From Burkholderiales bacterium UBA6064 (GTDB taxonomy: Bacteria; Pseudomonadota; Gammaproteobacteria; Burkholderiales; Burkholderiaceae_B): a stretch of DNA of 8,604 bases. Location of the stretch: contig DIYC01000138.1 in the NCBI GenBank assembly GCA_002428895.1, positions 4,039 through 12,642 of the forward strand, given 5' to 3'. Under the pieces are notes generated by a model. It ran no database searches. It was given only the letters and a program-made list of their open reading frames with translations, and had not been told where the DNA came from. This document shows positions 1 through 6,013 of the stretch, in pieces (positions within the stretch are counted from its first letter, which is position 1; every line of letters begins with the position of its first letter). The position numbers and the translations under genes are program-made.

Positions 1-546
1 AAGTTTGATGGTCATCTAGAATGGTTTGGTGATGGCTCGATGCGACATTTAGCACCGATTAGCCCTGCTATTCATTTAGGTGCTGATAAAGTTTTAGTGG
101 TGGGTTCAAGTCAAACTGAGGAAACCTTAGTGAGCCGTGATGTGGTTGAAAAGGGTTACCCAAGTTTGGCACAAATAGCGGGCCATGCCATGGCTTCGAT
201 TTTTCTTGACAGTATTTCGGCTGATATTGAGCGCTTATCGCGTGTTAATAAAACCTTGTCAATTTTGCCCCCTGAGCTTTCTGATAAAACACCGTTAAAG
301 CCGATCGACTTGCTAGTCATCAACCCCTCGAAACGGATTGATGAATTGGCTGCTCGGCATATTCGCGACATGCCCAGAGCCGTGCGTACGTTGTTGTCTG
401 CTTTAGGTGCAACCGAAGTGGGCGGCGCTTCTTTAGCCAGTTATTTATTATTCGAGGCCAATTACACGCGTGAGCTGATTCGCATGGGTATTGCCGACAC
501 TCTGGCCATGAAAGATGAAGTGTACCGTTTTTTTGATCTGGTTTAA
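1..546 (+). CDS. Patatin-like phospholipase family protein, C-terminal part (5' end outside window)
   Basis: Frame 1 is open from the first base to the TAA at 544-546, so the gene starts upstream of the window and about 181 residues are visible. Patatin-like proteins are serine hydrolases with a Ser-Asp dyad that cleave acyl esters of (phospho)lipids. The Asp half of the dyad is visible as WFGDGSMRH (Asp11 of the visible part), followed by the family-typical stretch SPAIHLGADKVLVVG (residues about 20-34). The Gly-x-Ser-x-Gly nucleophile elbow lies upstream and cannot be checked. The C-terminal section, with GATEVGGASLASYLLFE and FFDLV at the end, fits the long RssA/COG1752-like bacterial form. 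An internal ATG at 40 is not the start, because it lies inside the catalytic Asp motif. The next gene, pabB, begins 5 bp after the stop, so the two are probably cotranscribed. Family call is firm; substrate is unknown. Confidence 0.85.
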   Translation, partial: KFDGHLEWFGDGSMRHLAPISPAIHLGADKVLVVGSSQTEETLVSRDVVEKGYPSLAQIAGHAMASIFLDSISADIERLSRVNKTLSILPPELSDKTPLKPIDLLVINPSKRIDELAARHIRDMPRAVRTLLSALGATEVGGASLASYLLFEANYTRELIRMGIADTLAMKDEVYRFFDLV

Positions 547-551
547 TTGTT

Positions 552-1904
552 GTGACTATTTCAGTTTATGCCGCTTGGCCTCTTGCCGATACTAAGACGC
601 CTCTGACTTTGTGTGTGGCGACCCAAGCCCCAGTTTGGTTGGGTACTGCCTGGGTGCATGATCAAGTTCAGTCTCTGCTTGATCAAGCACATCAATATAG
701 CCAACAAGGTTTAACCGTCGTAGGGTATGTGGCTTACGAGGCTGCGCCAGCGTTTGACCCCACCTTGGTTGTTCATTTAGATGATCCGCCTAAGCAACCA
801 CTTTGCTATTGGATGGCTTTTAACACAGAATGCCTAGAAGTGTGCACTGTTGAACCGCAGAGGCAAAATTTCTCTGCTTTAAGCCCCTGGGTCGATGCCT
901 ATGGGTTAGATTGGTTTGAAGATCGCTTTGCGCGTCTTCAACAGATGATTGCTCAGGGTGATTTTTATCAACTCAATTTAACCACACGTTTACATGCTGA
1001 GTTAGAGTCAGAAGTTGTAAACGATTTGGCCTGGCAGTTGTTTAAAGTGTTGTACTTCAAACAGCAAGCATCTCACAGCGTTTATTTGAATTGTGGTTCT
1101 TTTCAACTCTTAAGCCTTTCGCCCGAAGTGTTTTTTCACTGGCAAGGTAATCAACTGTTAACGTCTCCCATGAAAGGTACTTGTACCGCCACAGTTGACG
1201 ATTGGGTGTTAAAAGACAGTGCCAAAAACCAAGCCGAGAATGTCATGATTGTCGATTTATTACGCAATGACATGGCTCGTATTTGCTTGCCTAGAAGTGT
1301 GCAGGTTAAATCGTTGTTTGATGTGATGAGTTTGCCTACGGTGAAACAAATGACATCAACCATTACTGGTCTGACTCAATCTGGGGTTTTGTTGTCGCAA
1401 GTATTTGCTGCCTTATTTCCTTGTGGTAGTGTCACCGGAGCCCCTAAGCATCAGGCTATGAAAACGATTGCTGCACTTGAGCAATCTTCGCGTGGTGTCT
1501 ATTGCGGTTCTATCGGTGTGATGCAACCCGGCGGTGCAGTTAAAATGAATGTGGCCATTCGAACTCTATGTCTTCAACAGAATCAATTCACTTATGGTGT
1601 AGGCAGTGGTATTACTTGGTATTCTGATGCGTTGGACGAACGCCGAGAATGGTGGCAAAAATCTGAATTTTTAAGACAAGCAACTCGTGACTTTCAAATT
1701 CTTGAAACTCTTCGTTTAGAACAAGGTCAATGGGTGCGGCGATATGAACATTTAGAACGCATGCAACAGGCTGCACGCTATTTTGGGTTTATATGTAATT
1801 TAACAAGTATTCATCAGCAGTTGGATGAAGTGGCCAGCCGTCATTTGCAAGGCCAATGGCGGGGACGTTGGTTGTTGGCAGCGGGAGGGGAGTTTTTAAT
1901 CTAA
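552..1904 (+). CDS. pabB: Aminodeoxychorismate synthase component I (PabB), fused to an interrupted PabC N-terminus
   Basis: PabB converts chorismate plus ammonia to 4-amino-4-deoxychorismate in folate (p-aminobenzoate) synthesis in the cytoplasm, normally with the glutaminase PabA. Residues 1 to about 376 form the chorismate-binding domain: GDFYQLNL (136-143), SLSPE (188-192), the PMKGT motif with Lys208 (typical of PabB rather than the Ala of TrpE), NQAENVMIVDLLRND ending at Asp240, CGSVTGAPK around Thr295, and GVYCGSIG. The final DERREWWQKSEFL block ends a normal PabB. The chain then continues with FQILETLRLEQGQW and YEHLERMQQAARYFGF (about 381-415), the N-terminal domain of an aminodeoxychorismate lyase (PabC), and stops at TAA 1902-1904 soon after LLAAGGEFLI. 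The same frame continues as PabC beyond the stop, so the native protein was probably a PabB-PabC fusion of about 597 residues. The start is a GTG 5 bp after the previous gene, with no clear Shine-Dalgarno site. The PabB domain looks complete and may still be active. Confidence 0.9.
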   Translation: MTISVYAAWPLADTKTPLTLCVATQAPVWLGTAWVHDQVQSLLDQAHQYSQQGLTVVGYVAYEAAPAFDPTLVVHLDDPPKQPLCYWMAFNTECLEVCTVEPQRQNFSALSPWVDAYGLDWFEDRFARLQQMIAQGDFYQLNLTTRLHAELESEVVNDLAWQLFKVLYFKQQASHSVYLNCGSFQLLSLSPEVFFHWQGNQLLTSPMKGTCTATVDDWVLKDSAKNQAENVMIVDLLRNDMARICLPRSVQVKSLFDVMSLPTVKQMTSTITGLTQSGVLLSQVFAALFPCGSVTGAPKHQAMKTIAALEQSSRGVYCGSIGVMQPGGAVKMNVAIRTLCLQQNQFTYGVGSGITWYSDALDERREWWQKSEFLRQATRDFQILETLRLEQGQWVRRYEHLERMQQAARYFGFICNLTSIHQQLDEVASRHLQGQWRGRWLLAAGGEFLI

Positions 1905-2345
1905 GTTGAGCCACTGCAAGCTCTACCTAAAAGTATTAGGTTGCGGTTGGCTCACGAGCCAATTCAACCCTCATTCAACTGGACGCAATTTAAAACCACG
2001 CATCGTGTACATTACGATCGGTTTTTACCTTCAGACAGCGAAATTTTTGACACGCTTTTATTTGATGAAAAAAACTTTCTGTGCGAAACGTGTCGGTTTA
2101 ATGTGGTGTTACAAATTCATCAAGAACGAGTTACGCCTCAAATAAACCCAGCTAGCCGGTCAAATTTGCTTCATGGCGTGTTTAGAGACGTTATTTTAAG
2201 AGAGAATATGGCCAAGGAAATGCGCATTAGTATTTTAGATTTAGCAACCATCAAGTTGGCTTGGCTTGTGAATAGTTTGCGCGAATGGGTGCCAGTCAAC
2301 GAAATACAAGATGCAAATGGAGCCTTAATTTACCGCAAACTATAG
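1905..2345 (+). pseudogene. Aminodeoxychorismate lyase (PabC) domain remnant downstream of an in-frame stop
   Basis: This is the rest of the PabB-PabC fusion, in the same frame as 552-1904 and separated from it only by the TAA at 1902-1904. PabC is a fold-type IV PLP enzyme that releases pyruvate from aminodeoxychorismate to give p-aminobenzoate. The segment carries VEPLQALP, then FKTTHRVHYDR, where the Lys codon at 1992-1994 is the expected PLP Schiff-base lysine, then LLFDEKNFLCETCRFNVVLQ, the SRSNLLHGVFRDVIL block matching the family's PGxxRxxLL region, and a terminal LAWLVNSLREWVPV that matches the usual end of these fusions. There is no frameshift and the frame stays open until TAG 2343-2345. 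No ATG occurs in frame before 2208; TTG codons at 1941 or 1947 could restart, and AGG at 1938-1940 sits 6 nt before the TTG at 1947, but this is weak. Most likely a nonsense-disrupted domain; sequence error or readthrough cannot be excluded. Confidence 0.8.
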
Positions 2346-2348
2346 TGT

Positions 2349-2383
2349 GGTGTGTGCCTTAAAGTTGGCATCACCTTGATTTT
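2349..2383 (+). terminator. Candidate rho-independent terminator after pabBC
   Basis: An imperfect stem-loop starts 4 nt after the TAG that ends the PabC frame. GGTG (2349-2352) pairs with CACC (2372-2375) and TGCC (2355-2358) pairs with GGCA (2367-2370), with a TG/T internal bulge and the 8-nt loop TTAAAGTT. It is followed by TTGATTTT. The stem has six or more G-C pairs and the position is right for ending the patatin-pabBC transcript, but the T-run is interrupted, so strength is uncertain. Confidence 0.5.
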
Positions 2384-2397
2384 AAATTCACTTAAAT

Positions 2398-2404
2398 AAG
2401 AGGT
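2398..2404 (+). promoter_or_regulatory. Ribosome binding site of the antiporter gene
   Basis: AAGAGGT lies 5-6 nt before the ATG at 2410 and is one of the clearest Shine-Dalgarno matches in the window. It favours the ATG at 2410 over the out-of-frame ATG at 2405. I could not place a convincing sigma-70 promoter in the 64 bp between pabBC and this gene: a TTGGCA at 2365-2370 has no -10 box at a proper distance. Confidence 0.65.
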
Positions 2405-2409
2405 ATGCC

Positions 2410-2826
2410 ATGAATCCTTCAACTATAGAAATAATTGGCACTAGTCTATTCGTCATTGCGGTTCTGCATACGTTTACTGTAAAGTTTTTTGAAAAGTTGT
2501 CCCATGTTCAACCCAATCATGCCGGTCTGTGGCATTTGCTGGGTGAGGTCGAAGTGGTGTTTGGTTTTTGGGCCATGGTATTGGTCATGTTTATGTTTTT
2601 TATTACGGGGTTCGATCAAGCAATTGCGTATATTGACTCCCGAAACTTTACTGAACCCATGTTCGTGTTCGCCATCATGGTGGTTGCAGCCAGTAAGCCT
2701 ATTTTAACGTTTGCACAAATGTTGGTGCGGTGGTTGGCTAAAATTATTCCGTTGCCGAATCAAGTTTCGTACTTTTTTGTGGTGCTGTTTTTTGTGCCGT
2801 TATTAGGGTCATTTATTACAGAATAG
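2410..2826 (+). CDS. Putative Na+/H+ antiporter, N-terminal part (split by in-frame TAG)
   Basis: These 138 residues are the N-terminal third of an inner-membrane transporter resembling the Na_H_antiport_2 family (Pfam PF07399, a branch of the ion transporter superfamily), expected to exchange Na+ for protons; the family's substrate is largely predicted. Hydrophobic segments are visible at about 5-25, 43-68, 87-107 and 117-136. Recognisable stretches are AGLWHLLGEVEVVFGFWAMV, SRNFTEPMFVFAIMV and the terminal VPLLGSFITE. The family normally continues straight from this ITE into AAMTLAA; here a TAG (2824-2826) intervenes, and GCG-GCC-ATG follows in the same frame. Counted through the stop, both parts give 420 codons, the usual family length. 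A strong Shine-Dalgarno site supports the ATG start. It is first in a probable operon with mgtE. Alone, this fragment lacks most of the transport core. Confidence 0.8.
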   Translation: MNPSTIEIIGTSLFVIAVLHTFTVKFFEKLSHVQPNHAGLWHLLGEVEVVFGFWAMVLVMFMFFITGFDQAIAYIDSRNFTEPMFVFAIMVVAASKPILTFAQMLVRWLAKIIPLPNQVSYFFVVLFFVPLLGSFITE

Positions 2827-2830
2827 GCGG
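2824..2830 (+). promoter_or_regulatory. Possible restart ribosome binding site overlapping the TAG stop
   Basis: TAGGCGG combines the stop codon of the N-terminal antiporter part with an AGG/GGCGG Shine-Dalgarno-like sequence. The in-frame ATG at 2833 lies 5 nt after the AGG. Ribosomes terminating here could re-initiate directly, which would lose only two residues (Ala-Ala) plus the stop position. This is inference from spacing and sequence only. Confidence 0.35.
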
Positions 2831-2832
2831 CC

Positions 2833-3672
2833 ATGACCTTAGCAGCCTTTTTGTTGCGCGACAGGTTTTATAAACAGGGTATTAGCACTCAATTGCAGTA
2901 CGCTACCTTGGGTGTGTTATTTGTTAATGTTTCGATAGGTGGCACACTTACACCCTTTGCAGCACCACCTATTCTCATGGTGGCTAGCAAATGGGGGTTT
3001 GATTTGTATTACACACTCACTCAGTTTGGCTTTAAAGCTGCTATTGCCGTGTTGATCAATGCCAGCGCGGTTACTTTTTTGTTTACCAAAGAACTTGCTG
3101 CCATGAAAGCGGTCAAAGAAGATGTCACCAGTCAAATGAGAATGCCCCTGATTGTGATTGTGATTCATTTGTTGTTTTTAGTGGGTGTGGTTGTGTTTGC
3201 ACATCATCCTGCTATTTTTATGGCGTTGTTATTGTTTTTTTTGGGCTACACCTCGGCCTATCATCGTTACCAAGAGCGCCTCATTTTAAAAGAGGGTTTA
3301 TTAGTGGGTTTCTTTTTAGCCGGTCTAGTGGTTTTAGGGGGTGTTCAAGCTTGGTGGTTGCAAGATACCTTATTGGGTATGAGCACAACGGCATTGTTTT
3401 ATGGCGCTGTTGCACTTACAGCAATTACCGACAATGCAGCCTTAACTTACCTTGGGTCTTTAGTCGAAGGGGTTAGCGAAGAGTTTAAATATGCCTTAGT
3501 GACGGGTGCGGTCACAGGCGGTGGCCTTACTGTGATTGCCAATGCGCCTAACCCTGCCGGTTTTGCGATATTGGGCAAGTACTTTGAAGATCAGGCCATC
3601 AGCCCAATTGGCTTGTTGATGGCTGCGTTGTTGCCCACTGTCGTTGCTGCTTTGGCTTTTCAATTGCTCTAA
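2833..3672 (+). CDS. Putative Na+/H+ antiporter, C-terminal part
   Basis: These 279 residues continue the antiporter in the frame of 2410-2826 after one stop codon. Key stretches are MTLAAFLLRDRFY at the very start, GGTLTPFAAPP (residues 36-46), AITDNAALTYLGSLVEG with Asp200, and VTGGGLTVIANAPNPAGFAIL from about 227. Two internal echoes suggest the inverted repeat of the ion transporter superfamily: ITE/AAMTLAA against ITDNAALTYLG, and GGTLTPFAAPP against GGGLTVIANAP. Several membrane-spanning stretches are evident (for example about 100-120, 125-138, 155-172, 181-196 and 255-279). The ATG at 2833 is preceded by AGGCGG, so separate initiation is possible, but the fragment starts inside a conserved core motif and is not a natural protein start for this family. 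The mgtE start follows 24 bp after the TAA, consistent with one transcript for two cation transporters. It may be half of a split transporter or part of a pseudogene. Confidence 0.8.
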   Translation: MTLAAFLLRDRFYKQGISTQLQYATLGVLFVNVSIGGTLTPFAAPPILMVASKWGFDLYYTLTQFGFKAAIAVLINASAVTFLFTKELAAMKAVKEDVTSQMRMPLIVIVIHLLFLVGVVVFAHHPAIFMALLLFFLGYTSAYHRYQERLILKEGLLVGFFLAGLVVLGGVQAWWLQDTLLGMSTTALFYGAVALTAITDNAALTYLGSLVEGVSEEFKYALVTGAVTGGGLTVIANAPNPAGFAILGKYFEDQAISPIGLLMAALLPTVVAALAFQLL

Positions 3673-3686
3673 ACGCTTCACTCTGC

Positions 3687-3690
3687 GAGG
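3687..3690 (+). promoter_or_regulatory. Ribosome binding site supporting the TTG start of mgtE
   Basis: GAGG (within GCGAGG) lies 6 nt before the TTG at 3697, in the 24-bp gap after the antiporter stop. No in-frame ATG occurs upstream of the conserved N-terminal sequence, so this site decides in favour of TTG. Confidence 0.6.
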
Positions 3691-3696
3691 TTTTGG

Positions 3697-5190
3697 TTGA
3701 CACAATACGAACACAATGAATCCGTTGAAGCCGAGACTTCCTACAAAAACCTAGATGACGCCCAAAAGGCGTTGTCTGAGGTTCAAGAGTTATTGCGCAA
3801 GCAGCGGGTTGTTGAGTCGGTTGTTCACAATCAGCAAAGCCATGTCAGTATAGAACGCCAGCACCTGGTTGAAGCCATGGTGCATCGCCAGCATGTGTCT
3901 GAGCTGGCTGAAAAACTAGCACATTTGCATCCAGCAGATGTGGCTTATGTGCTTGAATCTTTACCTCAAGAAGATCGTTTAGTGGTTTGGGAGCAAGTGC
4001 GCGCGGGTCAAGATGGCCATGTGCTGCTCGAAGTTTCCGATTCGGTTCGAGATACCCTAATTCGTGCGATGTCAACCAGTGAGTTGATTGTTGCTGCGCA
4101 AACCCTCGATACCGATGAAATTGCTGAATTAGCGCCCAATCTTCCGCACGACGTAGTGAATCAACTCACCTCGAAGCTATCGCTCGAAGAACGCGATCAA
4201 CTCAGAACGGCTTTGTCTTACCCTGAAGATTCGGTTGGGGCACACATGGACTTTGACATGATTACCGTTCGAGACGATGTAACCCTCGAAGTAGTATTGC
4301 GTTATTTAAGGCGTTTCGAGGCCATGCCCGATCAAACCGATCAGGTGTTTGTGATTGATCGTGACGGGTTTTTTAAGGGTGCACTGCCACTTGATCGGAT
4401 TTTAGTCAACGAACCCGATGTCATGGTTTCTGATGCGATGAAACAAGAAGTCTTGATGCTTGAAGCATTAGATGATATGTATGAAACTGCACAGGCGTTT
4501 GAGCGTTACGATTTAGTATCGGCACCCGTGCTTGATGACTCAGGCAGGTTAATTGGGCGAATCACAGTCAATGAAGCGCTTGATGCGATTCGAGAAGAAA
4601 CCGAGTCTGAAATATTGTCTTCTGCGGGTTTAAAAGAGGAAGACTTATTTGCCTCGGTGTGGGAGTCTGCAAAAAATCGCTGGCTTTGGTTAGGTTTAAA
4701 TTTGTGTACTGCTTTTTTTGCTAGCCGAGTGATTGGAACCTTTGAAGACACAATTGCCAAAGTTGTGGCATTGGCTGCCTTAATGCCAATTGTGGCGGGT
4801 ATTGCAGGTAATTCAGGTAATCAAACCATGACATTGATGATAAGATCGATTGCCTTGGGTCAGGTTAACAGCAGTAATCTTTTATTTTTATTAAAAAGAG
4901 AAATGTTGATTGCGCTGATGAATGGTTTGCTTTGGGGTGGTCTTGCAGGTTTATTTGCCTGGGCCTTGTATGCGGGCTCGCCACAAGCAATCAGTTTGGG
5001 GGTGCTTATGGCTTTGGCAATTTTGTTGAATTTAATTATTGCTGCATTCATTGGCATTGCTGTTCCGGTCAGTTTACAGCGCGCAGGAAGAGACCCCGCC
5101 ATGGGCTCTTCGGTGCTTTTAACCTTCACCACAGACAGTATGGGTTTTTTAATCTTTTTGGGTTTAGCTACACTCTTTTTTAGCGGATAA
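3697..5190 (+). CDS. mgtE: Magnesium transporter MgtE
   Basis: MgtE is a homodimeric inner-membrane Mg2+ channel gated by cytoplasmic Mg2+ sensor domains. The protein is 497 residues. After a helical N-terminal extension (1 to about 65) comes the MgtE N domain (about 66-178, containing LHPADVAYVLESLPQEDR), then a CBS pair (about 179-308, starting SVGAHMDFD and including AFERYDLVSAPV), the connecting helix with EETESEIL, and the five-helix membrane domain (about 325-497). Pore-domain signatures are present: MPIVAGIAGNSGNQT with GNSGNQ at 371-376, and TDSMGFLIFLGLA with Asp480, the position of the conserved pore aspartate. Acidic residues in the N and CBS domains fit Mg2+ sensing. The TTG start is backed by GAGG 6 nt upstream. 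The N-terminus repeats a short motif (VVESVVHNQ at 38-46, LVEAMVHRQ at 57-65), as I recall from betaproteobacterial relatives. No Mg2+-sensing leader fits in the 24-bp upstream gap. The gene looks intact. Confidence 0.96.
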   Translation: MTQYEHNESVEAETSYKNLDDAQKALSEVQELLRKQRVVESVVHNQQSHVSIERQHLVEAMVHRQHVSELAEKLAHLHPADVAYVLESLPQEDRLVVWEQVRAGQDGHVLLEVSDSVRDTLIRAMSTSELIVAAQTLDTDEIAELAPNLPHDVVNQLTSKLSLEERDQLRTALSYPEDSVGAHMDFDMITVRDDVTLEVVLRYLRRFEAMPDQTDQVFVIDRDGFFKGALPLDRILVNEPDVMVSDAMKQEVLMLEALDDMYETAQAFERYDLVSAPVLDDSGRLIGRITVNEALDAIREETESEILSSAGLKEEDLFASVWESAKNRWLWLGLNLCTAFFASRVIGTFEDTIAKVVALAALMPIVAGIAGNSGNQTMTLMIRSIALGQVNSSNLLFLLKREMLIALMNGLLWGGLAGLFAWALYAGSPQAISLGVLMALAILLNLIIAAFIGIAVPVSLQRAGRDPAMGSSVLLTFTTDSMGFLIFLGLATLFFSG

Positions 5191-5197
5191 TGTCACC

Positions 5198-6013
5198 ATG
5201 TCTGAATCGTTGTCTGTCTCGATTGTTGTGCCGGTGTATAACGAAGCAGCGAGTTTAGCTGACTTCTTAACGCATTTAGTTTCTGTCATGAGGTCGCAAG
5301 ATCAAATTATCGTAGTCGACGGGGAATCCACCGATCATACCGAGCAAGTTATTCATGATTTTCTGGCGTTGCAGCTCAGTCAGTCTGCGACTGTTCGGGT
5401 GCATTACATCAAATCAAGAAAAGGACGTGCTGTGCAAATGAATTTGGGTGCTCGCATGGCAACCGGTGAAGTGTTGTTGTTTTTACATGCGGATACTCTG
5501 CTGCCCCTCAAAACCTTTGATTGCTTATTACGGGCAGCACAGAAGCTTCAAATGGGGATTAAGTTTTGGGGTCGATTTAATGTCAAAATTCAAGGCCGAA
5601 GTGTATGGCTTCCTCTAATTGGTTTTTTCGTTTCTTTACGCTCCCGTTTAACACGCATTTCAACTGGTGATCAAGGATTATTTTTAAGCAAAAGTTTATT
5701 TAATCGGGTGGGTGGTTTTTATGATCAACCCTTGATGGAAGATATCGAATTGTGCAAAACGCTAAAGACACAACCTGATGCACAATTTATTGCCATTCAA
5801 GAGTCTGTAGTCACTTCGGGTCGGCGCTGGGAAAGTCATGGCGTGTGGCCCACAGTTTGGTTAATGTGGGTGCTTCGCTATCAATATTGGCGTGGTGCTA
5901 ATGCATATGATTTGGCAAGAAAATACCGTGATGTACGTCAAGGAATTGAATCAAATCATGCTGCGGCTTGCTCTCTGGCTGGTCTTGATCAAACTCAAAA
6001 TGAACGAACTTAA
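5198..6013 (+). CDS. GT2-family glycosyltransferase of the TIGR04283 type
   Basis: A 271-residue GT-A fold glycosyltransferase. Visible motifs are SIVVPVYNEAASL (8-20), IVVDGESTD with Asp41, RKGRAVQMNLGA, LFLHADT with the metal-binding-type His97-Ala98-Asp99, STGDQG (Asp158), and LMEDIEL with Met180-Glu181-Asp182 as the likely catalytic base region. The ending, with SGRRWESHGVWPTVWLMWVLRYQYWRGA cut here into its main elements RRWE, HGVW and YWRGA, is typical of TIGR04283, which databases call an arsenosugar biosynthesis glycosyltransferase. No arsenic methyltransferase or radical SAM arsenosugar enzyme is in the window, so the real sugar and acceptor are unknown. The protein is mainly soluble, with one hydrophobic stretch near 133-142. 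The ATG at 5198 is 7 bp after mgtE; the nearer ATG at 5190 is out of frame. Its 3' end overlaps the next gene by 14 nt, indicating translational coupling. Confidence 0.88.
   Translation: MSESLSVSIVVPVYNEAASLADFLTHLVSVMRSQDQIIVVDGESTDHTEQVIHDFLALQLSQSATVRVHYIKSRKGRAVQMNLGARMATGEVLLFLHADTLLPLKTFDCLLRAAQKLQMGIKFWGRFNVKIQGRSVWLPLIGFFVSLRSRLTRISTGDQGLFLSKSLFNRVGGFYDQPLMEDIELCKTLKTQPDAQFIAIQESVVTSGRRWESHGVWPTVWLMWVLRYQYWRGANAYDLARKYRDVRQGIESNHAAACSLAGLDQTQNERT

Noticed and set aside
2365..2397. TTGGCA with TTAAAT as promoter of the antiporter operon
   Set aside because: The two candidate -10 boxes give spacers of 11 or 21 nt, outside the normal range, and TTGGCA lies in the terminator stem.
3673..3696. 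Mg2+-responsive riboswitch ahead of mgtE
   Set aside because: The gap is 24 bp and holds only a ribosome binding site; M-box elements need far more sequence.
4860..5132. Minus-strand open frame of 90 codons opposite mgtE, and similar ones at 4506-4760 and 6652-6939
   Set aside because: They mirror strongly supported genes, lack recognisable domains and have no ribosome binding site; they are best explained as chance antisense frames.
1902..5190. Reassignment of TAA or TAG as a sense codon to explain the internal stops
   Set aside because: TAA terminates the patatin, antiporter, mgtE, GT2, DUF2064, copper chaperone and chemotaxis genes at family-typical ends, and TAG ends the PabC frame, so both act as stops here.
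5190..5192. ATG overlapping the mgtE stop (TAATG) as the glycosyltransferase start
   Set aside because: It is out of frame with the conserved glycosyltransferase sequence; ATG 5198 is in frame.
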